From Bacillota bacterium (GTDB lineage: Bacteria > Bacillota > Clostridia > Lachnospirales > Lachnospiraceae): DNA of 64,000 nt. The notes beneath the pieces were generated by a model that was given only the letters and a program-made list of their open reading frames with translations, did not search any database and was not told where the DNA came from. The position numbers were made by a program, and so were the translations under genes. How positions within the stretch are numbered: the first letter of the stretch is position 1; every line of letters begins with the position of its first letter. Of the stretch, positions 26,696-35,704 are shown in pieces. Location: assembly GCA_023423045.1 (NCBI GenBank), contig JAFAGA010000079.1, forward strand, positions 12,043-76,042. Direction: 5' to 3'.

Positions 26696-28552
26696 TTATT
26701 TTACTGTTTCTTCTGCAGTCAACTCAATTAGATGTGCGGTTAACTTGATATCACTGGATGTCAATTCATAATTCTTAACGCGATGATTCACTGCAGTCAG
26801 AACAACTCTCCACTGCGTGGGGATTGCAGGTGCCTCATCAAAGAAGGTCTGCTGCCAGTCATGATATCTCTGGCTCAGGAAGTCACTATCCCACGCTTTT
26901 TCGGAAGAAATATCCGCAATGATTGCATCAAAGGTATCACTGGTATATCTGGTATAGTTTGCGGAAGAGCTATGTCCCCACAGACCATCCGGATTCGGAT
27001 TGAAACCGGTCTGCCATGCTGCATCATACATATCGATTGCGGGATCATCCATCTCTACTGCGTCATAGAAGGCATTGAACTCGGTCAGACGTCCGTTATA
27101 CAGCTCAACCTTCAGGCCGACATCCGCCCAGTTCTGTATCTTGAATTGAGCAATGACATCTGCTCCCTGTCCATCCATCATAGCCCAGGTAATGGTAAAG
27201 GGATTGCCCTGAGGATCCTCTCGGAAGCCGTCACCGTCCACATCCACATAACCCGCCTCGTCAAGAAGCTGTTTTGCTTTCTCCGGATCATATACATAAC
27301 CTTCCAGCTCTTTGTTCTGATAGGTACCATGTCTTGGAGTGATTACTGTGGTCGCAAGGAAACGAAGTCCGTTGTAAAGAGTTGAACATATGGTAGCATT
27401 ATCCACTGCATAGCCGATGGCCTGGCGGAGCTTCACATTCCACATCTTGGAATCAGGATTAACTACGTTAGTGTTCTTCTCTGCGTCCCACTTACCCAGC
27501 TTAAATCCGGTGTAATTAAATACCGTCTGAAGCTGTCCTAAATATACATAATTGGTAGGATCCTGATAATCAGGATACTGCTGGGTGCTGAATTCAGCAA
27601 CATCGAACTGTCCCTCCTGCATAGCGGCAGGAACCAGCTCCGGATTAACTACAGTTACAATAACACTGTCAAGCTTAGGAGCTCCCAGATAGTAATCATC
27701 GAAGCGCTCAAATTCTACTGCTTCACCGGGAACAACATTCTTAACCTTGAAAGGACCAAAGCCGATAGGCTTGGAACGGGATTTCTCATGGGATGCCATC
27801 TCCTTCACCGGAACATCCTGATAGTAATGTCTCGGAATTGCACCAATCCAGAAGCCGCCAACCAAAACGGAAGGATCAAACTCTTTGAAACGGATCGTCA
27901 GAGTCATCTTATCCTCGGAAAGCTCCAAACCGGAGATCTTATCCGCCTTTCCGTCATGGTATTCCTCTACTCCGACTACATTTGTTACCTCTGAATCGTA
28001 ACGAAGTCCCTTGTAATCCTTATGGGCAATAACTTCATAGGAATATACCAGGTCGTCCAAAGTAACCGGTTCGCCATCATGCCATTTTACGCCGTCCTTC
28101 ATATGAAGGGTAACCGTCTTAGCCGCTACATCATATTCATAGGTAGCCGCACCGTCCTGATCAAATACAAAGTTGTCATCGGCACTGAGAATATTCTCAG
28201 AGAACCATCCGAGAAGCTGAGCATCAAAATTATCCTCATAGGACACTACGTTCAGAACTCCTGCAAAGGCAGAACTTGCAACCAATGCTACCTTCAGTGT
28301 ACCGCCGTTGATACTGGGATCGGTATTATTCACTGCTGAAGGAAATAAGTCACCTGCCTGGGCTGCTTCCTCTGAGACATTTGCCGGAGGCTGGGTAGGC
28401 TCCGCTTCTTCCGCGGGCTCAGTCGGCGAATTATTCTCCGCTGCTTTCGTCGGCTCCGGTGTCTTCTCACCGGGATCATTTGTTTTTGCACATGCGCTCA
28501 GCAACGACATCACCAATGTCACTGATAATAGCAAAGCAATAATTTTCTTCAT
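26696..28552 (-). CDS. Oligopeptide/oligosaccharide-binding lipoprotein (SBP family 5)
   Basis: This is a DppA/OppA-like extracytoplasmic binding protein, 618 aa. The lipobox LLSAC puts the lipidated cysteine near residue 21, followed by a long Pro/Glu/Thr linker to about residue 70. Family-5 signatures include VKWHDGEPVTLDDLVYSYEV and IGFGPFKVKN. A calcium-loop-like DVDGDGFREDPQGNP occurs near residue 440, as in many family-5 proteins. It is the last gene of a five-gene ABC operon and is followed by a strong terminator. Family-5 proteins bind peptides, but several in anaerobes bind oligosaccharides, so the ligand is open. Confidence 0.92.
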   Translation of the reverse strand: MKKIIALLLSVTLVMSLLSACAKTNDPGEKTPEPTKAAENNSPTEPAEEAEPTQPPANVSEEAAQAGDLFPSAVNNTDPSINGGTLKVALVASSAFAGVLNVVSYEDNFDAQLLGWFSENILSADDNFVFDQDGAATYEYDVAAKTVTLHMKDGVKWHDGEPVTLDDLVYSYEVIAHKDYKGLRYDSEVTNVVGVEEYHDGKADKISGLELSEDKMTLTIRFKEFDPSVLVGGFWIGAIPRHYYQDVPVKEMASHEKSRSKPIGFGPFKVKNVVPGEAVEFERFDDYYLGAPKLDSVIVTVVNPELVPAAMQEGQFDVAEFSTQQYPDYQDPTNYVYLGQLQTVFNYTGFKLGKWDAEKNTNVVNPDSKMWNVKLRQAIGYAVDNATICSTLYNGLRFLATTVITPRHGTYQNKELEGYVYDPEKAKQLLDEAGYVDVDGDGFREDPQGNPFTITWAMMDGQGADVIAQFKIQNWADVGLKVELYNGRLTEFNAFYDAVEMDDPAIDMYDAAWQTGFNPNPDGLWGHSSSANYTRYTSDTFDAIIADISSEKAWDSDFLSQRYHDWQQTFFDEAPAIPTQWRVVLTAVNHRVKNYELTSSDIKLTAHLIELTAEETVK

Positions 28553-28637
28553 TCTTCCTCCATTCCGCCGCCTGTGACGGCAATTTGTTTTATTATTACA
28601 TCCGGCCCCTTTTCATCGGCCGAATGATAACAACCTT

Positions 28638-29561
28638 TTACGCCACCCTCTGTTTGGCATCCGCTGCACGCTTTACCGCCTGGCCAACAAAGTTGATACA
28701 TAGCATCATTACTACGATGAGCAAGGATGCCGGCAGCCATTGCCAGGGTCTGTTCTGCATGTTCTCCGGAATTCTGGCATAGCTGACCAGGGTTCCCAGA
28801 CTGGGAGTGTTAAAGGGCAAGCCAAAACCCAGGAAGGTCAGTCCGGTTTCCAGACCCATATTAGCCGCCAGGTTCAGAGTCATATTAACGATAAGCAAAG
28901 AGCCGATATTGGGCAATACCTCACGGAACATGATGACAAAATTGTTGGTTCCCAGTGTCTTGGAGGCCTGAACATAATCCAGGCTACCCTGCTGAAGTGT
29001 CTTGGCACGGGTGAGTCTGGCATCCCCGATCCACCCAAATACCACCATAATCAGGACAAAGGTAAATACATTATATTTCGGAATAATGGATACGAGAACA
29101 ATAATAATCATCAGTCTCGGCAACATGGAGTAAAAATCCAGAATACGCATTACGATATTATCCACCCTTCCTCCAAAATATCCGGAGATCAGGCCGATCA
29201 ATATGCCAATGCCGCCGCCCAAAACCGTTACACTGAAGGCAATCAGAAAGGAATTCCTCGCTCCCAGGATCATCTGTGCCACCATATCACGGCCTGAGGC
29301 ATCCGTTCCCAGTAAATATTTGTCCGAAGGGGCCTTATTGATGGCTCCCAGATTGACCTTTGTTAATGCTTCTGCATCAATAAAGGATGCTCCGATGAAT
29401 ACAAAGAGCACGATCGCCGCCAGTAAAACAAAGGAAACTGCCGCGAAGCTGTCATGCCTGATCTCTTTCCAAATTAGCTTTGCAAAGGAAGGGGGCTTGA
29501 TATAAGTATCCGCTGCTTTTGCTGCCTGTTGATTATAAGTCTTTGAATCTGCACTGCTCAT
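28638..29561 (-). CDS. ABC transporter permease, OppC/DppC type
   Basis: This is an inner-membrane permease, 307 aa, with the N-terminal OppC segment, one early transmembrane helix and the BPD_transp_1 domain. The ATPase-docking loop reads QASKTLGTNNFVIMFREVLPN near residues 200-220, and LGTDASGRDMVAQMILGAR is the typical DppC signature. It is 18 nt downstream of the OppB-type gene. Confidence 0.92.
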   Translation of the reverse strand: MSSADSKTYNQQAAKAADTYIKPPSFAKLIWKEIRHDSFAAVSFVLLAAIVLFVFIGASFIDAEALTKVNLGAINKAPSDKYLLGTDASGRDMVAQMILGARNSFLIAFSVTVLGGGIGILIGLISGYFGGRVDNIVMRILDFYSMLPRLMIIIVLVSIIPKYNVFTFVLIMVVFGWIGDARLTRAKTLQQGSLDYVQASKTLGTNNFVIMFREVLPNIGSLLIVNMTLNLAANMGLETGLTFLGFGLPFNTPSLGTLVSYARIPENMQNRPWQWLPASLLIVVMMLCINFVGQAVKRAADAKQRVA

Positions 29562-29579
29562 GCCATTTACCTACCTTTC

Positions 29580-30542
29580 TTATTTTATTCTAATTCTCGG
29601 ATCTACGATGGACATAATGATATCCGATAGTAGTGTTCCTAATACCGTAAGTATGGCATACAGTATGATAAGTGCATTTACAACCGCGAAGTCCCTTCGT
29701 GTGATAGATTCCAAAAACAATCTGCCCATGCCGGGATAGGAAAATACCTCTTCGATAAATATGGATCCGGTGATCATGAAAGCGATGTCATAACCCATGG
29801 AGGAAGCTACCGGCAGAAGGGAATTGCGGAAGATATGCCTGGAATATACCTTTCTCTCCGGCACTCCCTTTGACCTTGCCGTAACAACAAAATCGGAATT
29901 CTTATAATCGATAATTTCACTGCGCAGAAACTGAATGGTTCCCACGGTATAGAGAAGACCTCCGGTCAGCACCGGCAATGCCATATGGTGCAGCCGGCTC
30001 AAGTGATAGGACAAAGTTCCCGCCACATATTTTACATCTACGGTGCCTCCCATCGGGAACATTTTCAGCCGGAAGGAGAAGAAAAAGATATTCACCAGGC
30101 CGAAGATAATGGATGGCATCGCCAGGGCAAGGAAGGTGTAGAGGGTTACTGCCTTATCTATGGGTTTACCGTGGAATCTGCCCGACAACAGGCCAAGGCT
30201 GATTCCAATGATATAGGATACTATGGTTGTAGCCAGTGCCAGCCGGAAGGTGTTTCCTGCTCTCTGGCCGATCAATTGGGTTACAGGAATCTTATGAGAA
30301 GTGCTCTCTCCCAGATCTCCCTGAAGGGCATTGCCGACCCACTTGCCATATTTTACATACCAGGGATCATAAAATCCATATTGCTGCCGCAGCTCTTCCA
30401 AGCGCTCCGGCTTCACATTCTGATCAATTTTACCTGTTAATGCATCGCCCGGCATGAAGGTCGCCAGAACGAAAACTAATAGACTAAGACACGCTAATTG
30501 TGGGATTAATATTAATAATCTTCTCACTACTGTTTTCCACAT
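29580..30542 (-). CDS. ABC transporter permease, OppB/DppB type
   Basis: This is an inner-membrane permease, 320 aa. The N-terminal helix LLILIPQLACLSLLVF, the MPGDAL motif and the docking loop VTARSKGVPERKVYSRHIFRN are characteristic of OppB/DppB. An in-frame GTG lies 12 nt upstream, but AGGTGG sits 8-10 nt before ATG at 30542, which I prefer. It is in the five-gene operon with two ATPases, OppC and the binding protein. Confidence 0.92.
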   Translation of the reverse strand: MWKTVVRRLLILIPQLACLSLLVFVLATFMPGDALTGKIDQNVKPERLEELRQQYGFYDPWYVKYGKWVGNALQGDLGESTSHKIPVTQLIGQRAGNTFRLALATTIVSYIIGISLGLLSGRFHGKPIDKAVTLYTFLALAMPSIIFGLVNIFFFSFRLKMFPMGGTVDVKYVAGTLSYHLSRLHHMALPVLTGGLLYTVGTIQFLRSEIIDYKNSDFVVTARSKGVPERKVYSRHIFRNSLLPVASSMGYDIAFMITGSIFIEEVFSYPGMGRLFLESITRRDFAVVNALIILYAILTVLGTLLSDIIMSIVDPRIRIK

Positions 30543-30557
30543 AATTACACCCACCTT

Positions 30558-31484
30558 CTATGGTAATGCGACAGCATGGCCGTCACTGATTTTCTTCATA
30601 TCATAAACCTGATCCTGGTCATTGTAATACTCCCTGTATCTCTGAGTATACTCCTCCGCCACCTGCTGCCGGAAACGCTGTGATTCCTCCCTCTTCTCGG
30701 GATTAATATCCGGAATGGCTGCGATCAGTTTCTTTGTATAGATATGTGTGGGGTTGCGGTAAATCTCTTCCTTAACTCCCGCCTCCACAAACCGTCCCTT
30801 ATGCATAATGGCGATGCTGGAACACATATGCTCCACCACACCGAGATCATGACTGATAAAGAGATAGGAAAGCTTGAATTTCTCCTGGATATCCTTCATG
30901 AAATTCAGCACCTGGGCCTGCACCGACAAATCGAGAGCGGAAACCGGCTCATCGGCGATAATTAACCTGGGGTTTAATGCCATGGCTCTGGCAATTCCGA
31001 TTCTTTGTCTCTGTCCGCCGGAGAATTCATGGGGATATTTGATTGCATTATCCGGGGTCAGTCCGACGATATCAAGTAATTCGTCAACCCGTTTTCTCTC
31101 CTCCATAGGAGATAACTTTTCAAAATTACGAAGAGGTTCCGCAATGATATCCATAACCCTCTTCTTGGAATTCAGAGAAGAATATGCATCCTGAAAGATC
31201 ATCTGAACACTTTTACGGTAAGGAGAATGATTTTTGCCGATCATCCCCGTAATATCCTTACCGTCATACAGGATTTGCCCTCCCGTAATCTTCGCTAACC
31301 CGATGATGGCTTTTCCGGTTGTACTTTTACCGGAGCCCGACTCACCCACCAGGCCCATTATTTCACCTTCCTCGATCTGGAAGGTAATATCATCCACCGC
31401 TTTTACATATCCCTGTACTCCGCCCAGGATACCTCCGCGAATCGGATAGTGAACCTTAAGATTCTTTACTTCAAGCAATGCCAC
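30558..31484 (-). CDS. ABC transporter ATP-binding protein, OppF/DppF type
   Basis: This is a cytoplasmic ATPase, 308 aa. It has Walker A GESGSGKST, the Q loop in QMIFQDAYSSLN, the signature FSGGQRQRIG, Walker B LIIADEPVSALD and the H-switch ISHD. The C-terminal oligopeptide-transporter segment is present (HIYTKKLIAAIP), followed by an extra charged tail of about 40 residues. It starts 2 nt after the OppD-type stop codon. Confidence 0.93.
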   Translation of the reverse strand: MALLEVKNLKVHYPIRGGILGGVQGYVKAVDDITFQIEEGEIMGLVGESGSGKSTTGKAIIGLAKITGGQILYDGKDITGMIGKNHSPYRKSVQMIFQDAYSSLNSKKRVMDIIAEPLRNFEKLSPMEERKRVDELLDIVGLTPDNAIKYPHEFSGGQRQRIGIARAMALNPRLIIADEPVSALDLSVQAQVLNFMKDIQEKFKLSYLFISHDLGVVEHMCSSIAIMHKGRFVEAGVKEEIYRNPTHIYTKKLIAAIPDINPEKREESQRFRQQVAEEYTQRYREYYNDQDQVYDMKKISDGHAVALP

Positions 31485-31486
31485 TG

Positions 31487-32497
31487 CTACATCCCCTCAC
31501 TTTCATCAAAATGAAAATCCTGATAACAGGAACAAAGAACCAGATGCCCCGGTTTTACCTCATGGTATACCGGATGCTCCTCATGCTTCGATTCCGGAAG
31601 CCAGGGAATCCGGGGTGAAAACCGGCAGCCTTCCCGCTTCATTTTAACCAGGGAGGGTACCATGCCCTGAATAACATGAAGACGGTCTTCCCCGCTGTCA
31701 TCTGTCGAAGTGCTGGGAACAGAGGCGAACAGAGATCTGGTATAGGGGTGCAAGGGATTGGAAAACAACTCATATGTATCGGCCAGCTCTACGATTTGAC
31801 CGGCATACATAACAGCGACCCGATCAGACATCTCTGCCACGACTCCAAGATCATGAGTAATTAAAATAATACCGGACTTCATTTCCTTCTGCAGCGTCTT
31901 CAGCAAATCAAGAATCTGGGCCTGAATTGTAACGTCCAAGGCAGTTGTAGGTTCGTCAGCGATTACCAGTGCAGGCTTGCAAGCCAGGGCAATAGCAATC
32001 ATCGCCCTCTGGCGCATACCTCCGGACAATTCATGGGGAAATTGATCATAGGTGAGTTCCGGAGACTGTATTCCAACATCATTCAACAGCTCCATGGCAC
32101 GCTTTTTCTTATCAGCTTTGCTCAAAGAGGTATGAAAGGACAGCGTTTCCTCAATCTGAGCTCCTATTTTCATCAAGGGATTCAAAGCCGTCAGCGGATC
32201 CTGAAAGATCATGCCGATATCCTTCCCCCTGACTTTATTCAGGTCATTCACACTGAGAGACAGCAGATCCTTTCCCTGGAACATAATGCTGCCATCAAGC
32301 TTTGTATATGCCTTATTATGCAGATTCATAATAGAAAGAGCCAGTGCACTTTTCCCGCAACCTGACTCACCCACAATGGCAAAGACCTCATTTTCATTCA
32401 CACTTAGCGAAACATCATCAACAGCTGCATAGTATTGACCTTCAATGCGAAATGATGTTACAAGATGATCAATTCTTAGTAACTCTTTCTTAGTCAT
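31487..32497 (-). CDS. ABC transporter ATP-binding protein, OppD/DppD type
   Basis: This is a cytoplasmic ATPase, 336 aa. It has Walker [10 protein letters not shown], the signature [10 protein letters not shown], Walker [17 protein letters not shown], and the C-terminal oligopeptide-transporter domain ([15 protein letters not shown] ... GCRFSPRIP). In the usual family that last domain carries an iron-sulfur-like cysteine group; here only part of it remains. The frame is open 96 codons upstream, but GGAGG 5 nt before ATG at 32497 and homology define the start. It is the first gene of the operon, about 155 nt downstream of a consensus promoter. Confidence 0.93.
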   Translation of the reverse strand: MTKKELLRIDHLVTSFRIEGQYYAAVDDVSLSVNENEVFAIVGESGCGKSALALSIMNLHNKAYTKLDGSIMFQGKDLLSLSVNDLNKVRGKDIGMIFQDPLTALNPLMKIGAQIEETLSFHTSLSKADKKKRAMELLNDVGIQSPELTYDQFPHELSGGMRQRAMIAIALACKPALVIADEPTTALDVTIQAQILDLLKTLQKEMKSGIILITHDLGVVAEMSDRVAVMYAGQIVELADTYELFSNPLHPYTRSLFASVPSTSTDDSGEDRLHVIQGMVPSLVKMKREGCRFSPRIPWLPESKHEEHPVYHEVKPGHLVLCSCYQDFHFDESEGM

Positions 32498-32659
32498 GAT
32501 AACCTCCATGCTGTCACGGACAGCCTCCATAGTGATTAAACAGCAAAATTGGACCATGTAAATACCTCGGTCCGCCTTGTAATAATAACACTTTTTAATC
32601 ACCTTTTCTTTTTTATTCTCTCTTACTTTTTTTGGATTCACTCTATTTATATTTGCAAA

Positions 32660-32688
32660 ATTATAACATAAGTAATAAAATATGTCAA
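32660..32688 (-). promoter_or_regulatory. Consensus sigma-A promoter of the Opp-type operon
   Basis: On the minus strand TTGACA and TATAAT are separated by exactly 17 nt, a full match at both hexamers. It predicts a 5' untranslated leader of about 155 nt before the ATPase gene at 32497. Confidence 0.85.
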
Positions 32689-32840
32689 TGTTTTGTTTTC
32701 GTATGATGCACATTTGTGTCTGAACAAAAGACGCAACTTTTCTGGTTAAAACAGATTGACACTGTAGGATGTCATAATTTATCATGAAAATAGCAGAGAG
32801 AATTTTGTAATATAATTATATCCCTATGGGTGGTGGCAGG

Positions 32841-33311
32841 ATGGCTCTTAGTAATTACGACGAATTAAAACGCAGGATTCGAAAGCTCAAAAAACTGGAG
32901 CTTAAAATACGATTTCCCGATATTCAAAATCAGAAGGGTACTCCGGGCTGTGACAGAATTCCGAAAGGCGCCGTGCTGATCTGGGATGAATTCTTTGACC
33001 TGCACGATATCCCCGTGAAAAATGTAAAATATCCTATAAAAAGGCTGGCAGCCATGAATAAGGATGAATTAAGAGATATGATGGCCGAATATTTTTATCA
33101 GGTCTACTACAGGTCCTACCGGGAGCATGGCCTGACAGAGGTGCCGCTGTACAACCCGGATATCCTCGCACAGCTGGGGCTTCCCGGTTATGCCGATTTA
33201 AGTGAAATTAAGCATAAATTCCGGGAGCTAGCCAAAAGATATCATCCCGATACCGGCGGGGACAGCTCAAAATTTATAGAATTGATGGAGAATTATAGAA
33301 AATTGATGTGA
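32841..33311 (+). CDS. Small protein with C-terminal J-like domain
   Basis: This 156-aa cytoplasmic protein has a basic N-terminal helix (residues 6-25) and, from about residue 115 to the end, a DnaJ-like helix pair with the HPD tripeptide at 135-137 (KRYHPDTGGD) and a following helix. Unlike DnaJ, the J-like part is at the C-terminus and there is no Gly/Phe or zinc region, so it may recruit DnaK to a specific partner bound by the N-terminal half. An ATG 15 nt upstream lacks a ribosome site; GGTGG lies 5 nt before ATG at 32841. Candidate promoter: TTGACA at 32756-32761 with TATCAT 18 nt later. Confidence 0.75.
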   Translation: MALSNYDELKRRIRKLKKLELKIRFPDIQNQKGTPGCDRIPKGAVLIWDEFFDLHDIPVKNVKYPIKRLAAMNKDELRDMMAEYFYQVYYRSYREHGLTEVPLYNPDILAQLGLPGYADLSEIKHKFRELAKRYHPDTGGDSSKFIELMENYRKLM

Positions 33312-33390
33312 ATATACAGCCACTTCTTTCTGGCAGAGTACATTCAAAAGAACAGGCTTCTCAGGAAACAGGAATGCCGGACGAAATTCT

Positions 33391-33435
33391 AAAAAAAACG
33401 GATAGACCGATTGAAAGAAAATCTCGGTTTATCCG
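33391..33435 (-). terminator. Terminator downstream of the LacI-family gene
   Basis: On the minus strand CGGATAAACCGA and TCGGTCTATCCG form a 12-bp stem with one wobble pair, followed by eight T residues. It lies 113 nt beyond the regulator's stop codon. Confidence 0.8.
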
Positions 33436-33547
33436 TGTTCATGATCTTGTTGCTCCAATCGCATGATTCAAGCAAGCTCGAATCCCGCTCACTACGCTTT
33501 TATTATATATTCAAAAATAAGCAATATCCTTATCCGACGGCCATGCT

Positions 33548-34576
<1,029 letters not shown>

Positions 34577-34683
34577 CTAGCATTTATTTTATCATATCTG
34601 ATTTGCTGCCGCAACCATCATCGTATATCCATACCATTGTCTGGCATTCCATGCCGCGGAATATCCTTATCCGCAATGGAAGG

Positions 34684-34806
34684 TCATTTATCATAGCTTA
34701 CCAGGAACTCGGCGATCAGCTCAATGCAATCCCTCACATCCTGTAAATCCGCCACCTCTGCCGGTGTGTGCATATAGCGCAGAGGAATAGAAACAAGCAC
34801 CGTAGG
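34684..34806 (-). pseudogene. Remnant of an M42-family aminopeptidase (C-terminal end only)
   Basis: The 40 codons before a TGA at 34684 translate to VSIPLRYMHTPAEVADLQDV followed by a helix ending LVSYDK. This matches the last strand and helix of M42 glutamyl aminopeptidase/endoglucanase-type peptidases, including the metal-ligand histidine of YMHTP. A TAG precedes the segment in frame and nothing of the other 300 residues is present. It sits 7 nt beyond the stop codon of the EamA gene, so a deletion or rearrangement joined them. Confidence 0.7.
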
Positions 34807-34813
34807 CTAATGC

Positions 34814-35689
34814 TTATTGCGCTGCCTCTTCCGCTTGTTCCTGTACCTCAGACAGATTCGATACAATTACTGCCACCAATATGACCGCACTGCCGATCAC
34901 CATGCGCAGTGTAATAATTTCGCGGAGTATGATAATTGAAAATACCGTTCCAAATACGGACTCCATGGATAAGATAATTGCAGCCTTCGTTTCGTCCACA
35001 TATTTTTGGCTCGCAGTTTGGAGCAGATAGCATACAGTGGTACTGATCACACCCAGATAGAGTACACTGAGCCATCCCTTGGACGTAACCGCGAAGTCCG
35101 CCTCTCCAAAGGCCGCCAGGCACAGGAGCGATAACAGGAACGCGGTTGTCATCTGAACGAAGTTCAATACCGTCGTGCGGTATTTCTTAACGAACTCACT
35201 GGTCAGGAATATCTGGAATGCAAAGCCCACCGCGCAGATAAGGGTCAGTCCATCCCCAAGACCCAGGGAAAAATTGCGGTCCAGCGACAGAAGAGCAACT
35301 CCGGCCACCGACATCAGGGCTCCAAGCACCCCTTTGACTCCGATTTTTTTCTTCAAAATCAAAAACGCAATGAATGGCACAATCACCACATTTAACGCTG
35401 TTAAAAACGCATTTTTGGAGGGCGTTGTATATTGCAGTCCGACAATCTGAAGTGCAAAACCGGTAAAGAGGGCGACCCCCATGAGTCCCCCTGCCATTAC
35501 CTCTGCCTTTGTAATTCCCTTGAGGGATTTGATACTGATTAATCCCATCAAAACCGCTGCTAACAGAAACCGCACTGCCATGATCTGAAACGGACGCATA
35601 CTCTCCAGGGCCATATCACTCGCAACAAAACCGCCGCCCCATATAACGGTTACTAATATAAGACCGCCGATTGCAAGCCTGTTCTTCAT
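34814..35689 (-). CDS. DMT-superfamily transporter (EamA family)
   Basis: This is an inner-membrane transporter, 291 aa, with about ten transmembrane helices formed by two EamA repeats (the first starting VTVIWGGGFVASDMAL, the second near LGDGLTLICAVGFAFQIF). Members export amino acids or other metabolites. AGGAGG lies before the ATG and the gene follows the GH65 gene by 15 nt, so it is probably the last gene of the sugar operon and could export a by-product, although that link is inference. Confidence 0.88.
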   Translation of the reverse strand: MKNRLAIGGLILVTVIWGGGFVASDMALESMRPFQIMAVRFLLAAVLMGLISIKSLKGITKAEVMAGGLMGVALFTGFALQIVGLQYTTPSKNAFLTALNVVIVPFIAFLILKKKIGVKGVLGALMSVAGVALLSLDRNFSLGLGDGLTLICAVGFAFQIFLTSEFVKKYRTTVLNFVQMTTAFLLSLLCLAAFGEADFAVTSKGWLSVLYLGVISTTVCYLLQTASQKYVDETKAAIILSMESVFGTVFSIIILREIITLRMVIGSAVILVAVIVSNLSEVQEQAEEAAQ

Positions 35690-35704
35690 GAATTCGTCCT
35701 CCTT

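Noticed and set aside
33300..33540. Possible tRNA or small RNA downstream of the J-domain gene
   Set aside because: The only clear structure is the minus-strand terminator of the LacI-family gene; no cloverleaf can be drawn.
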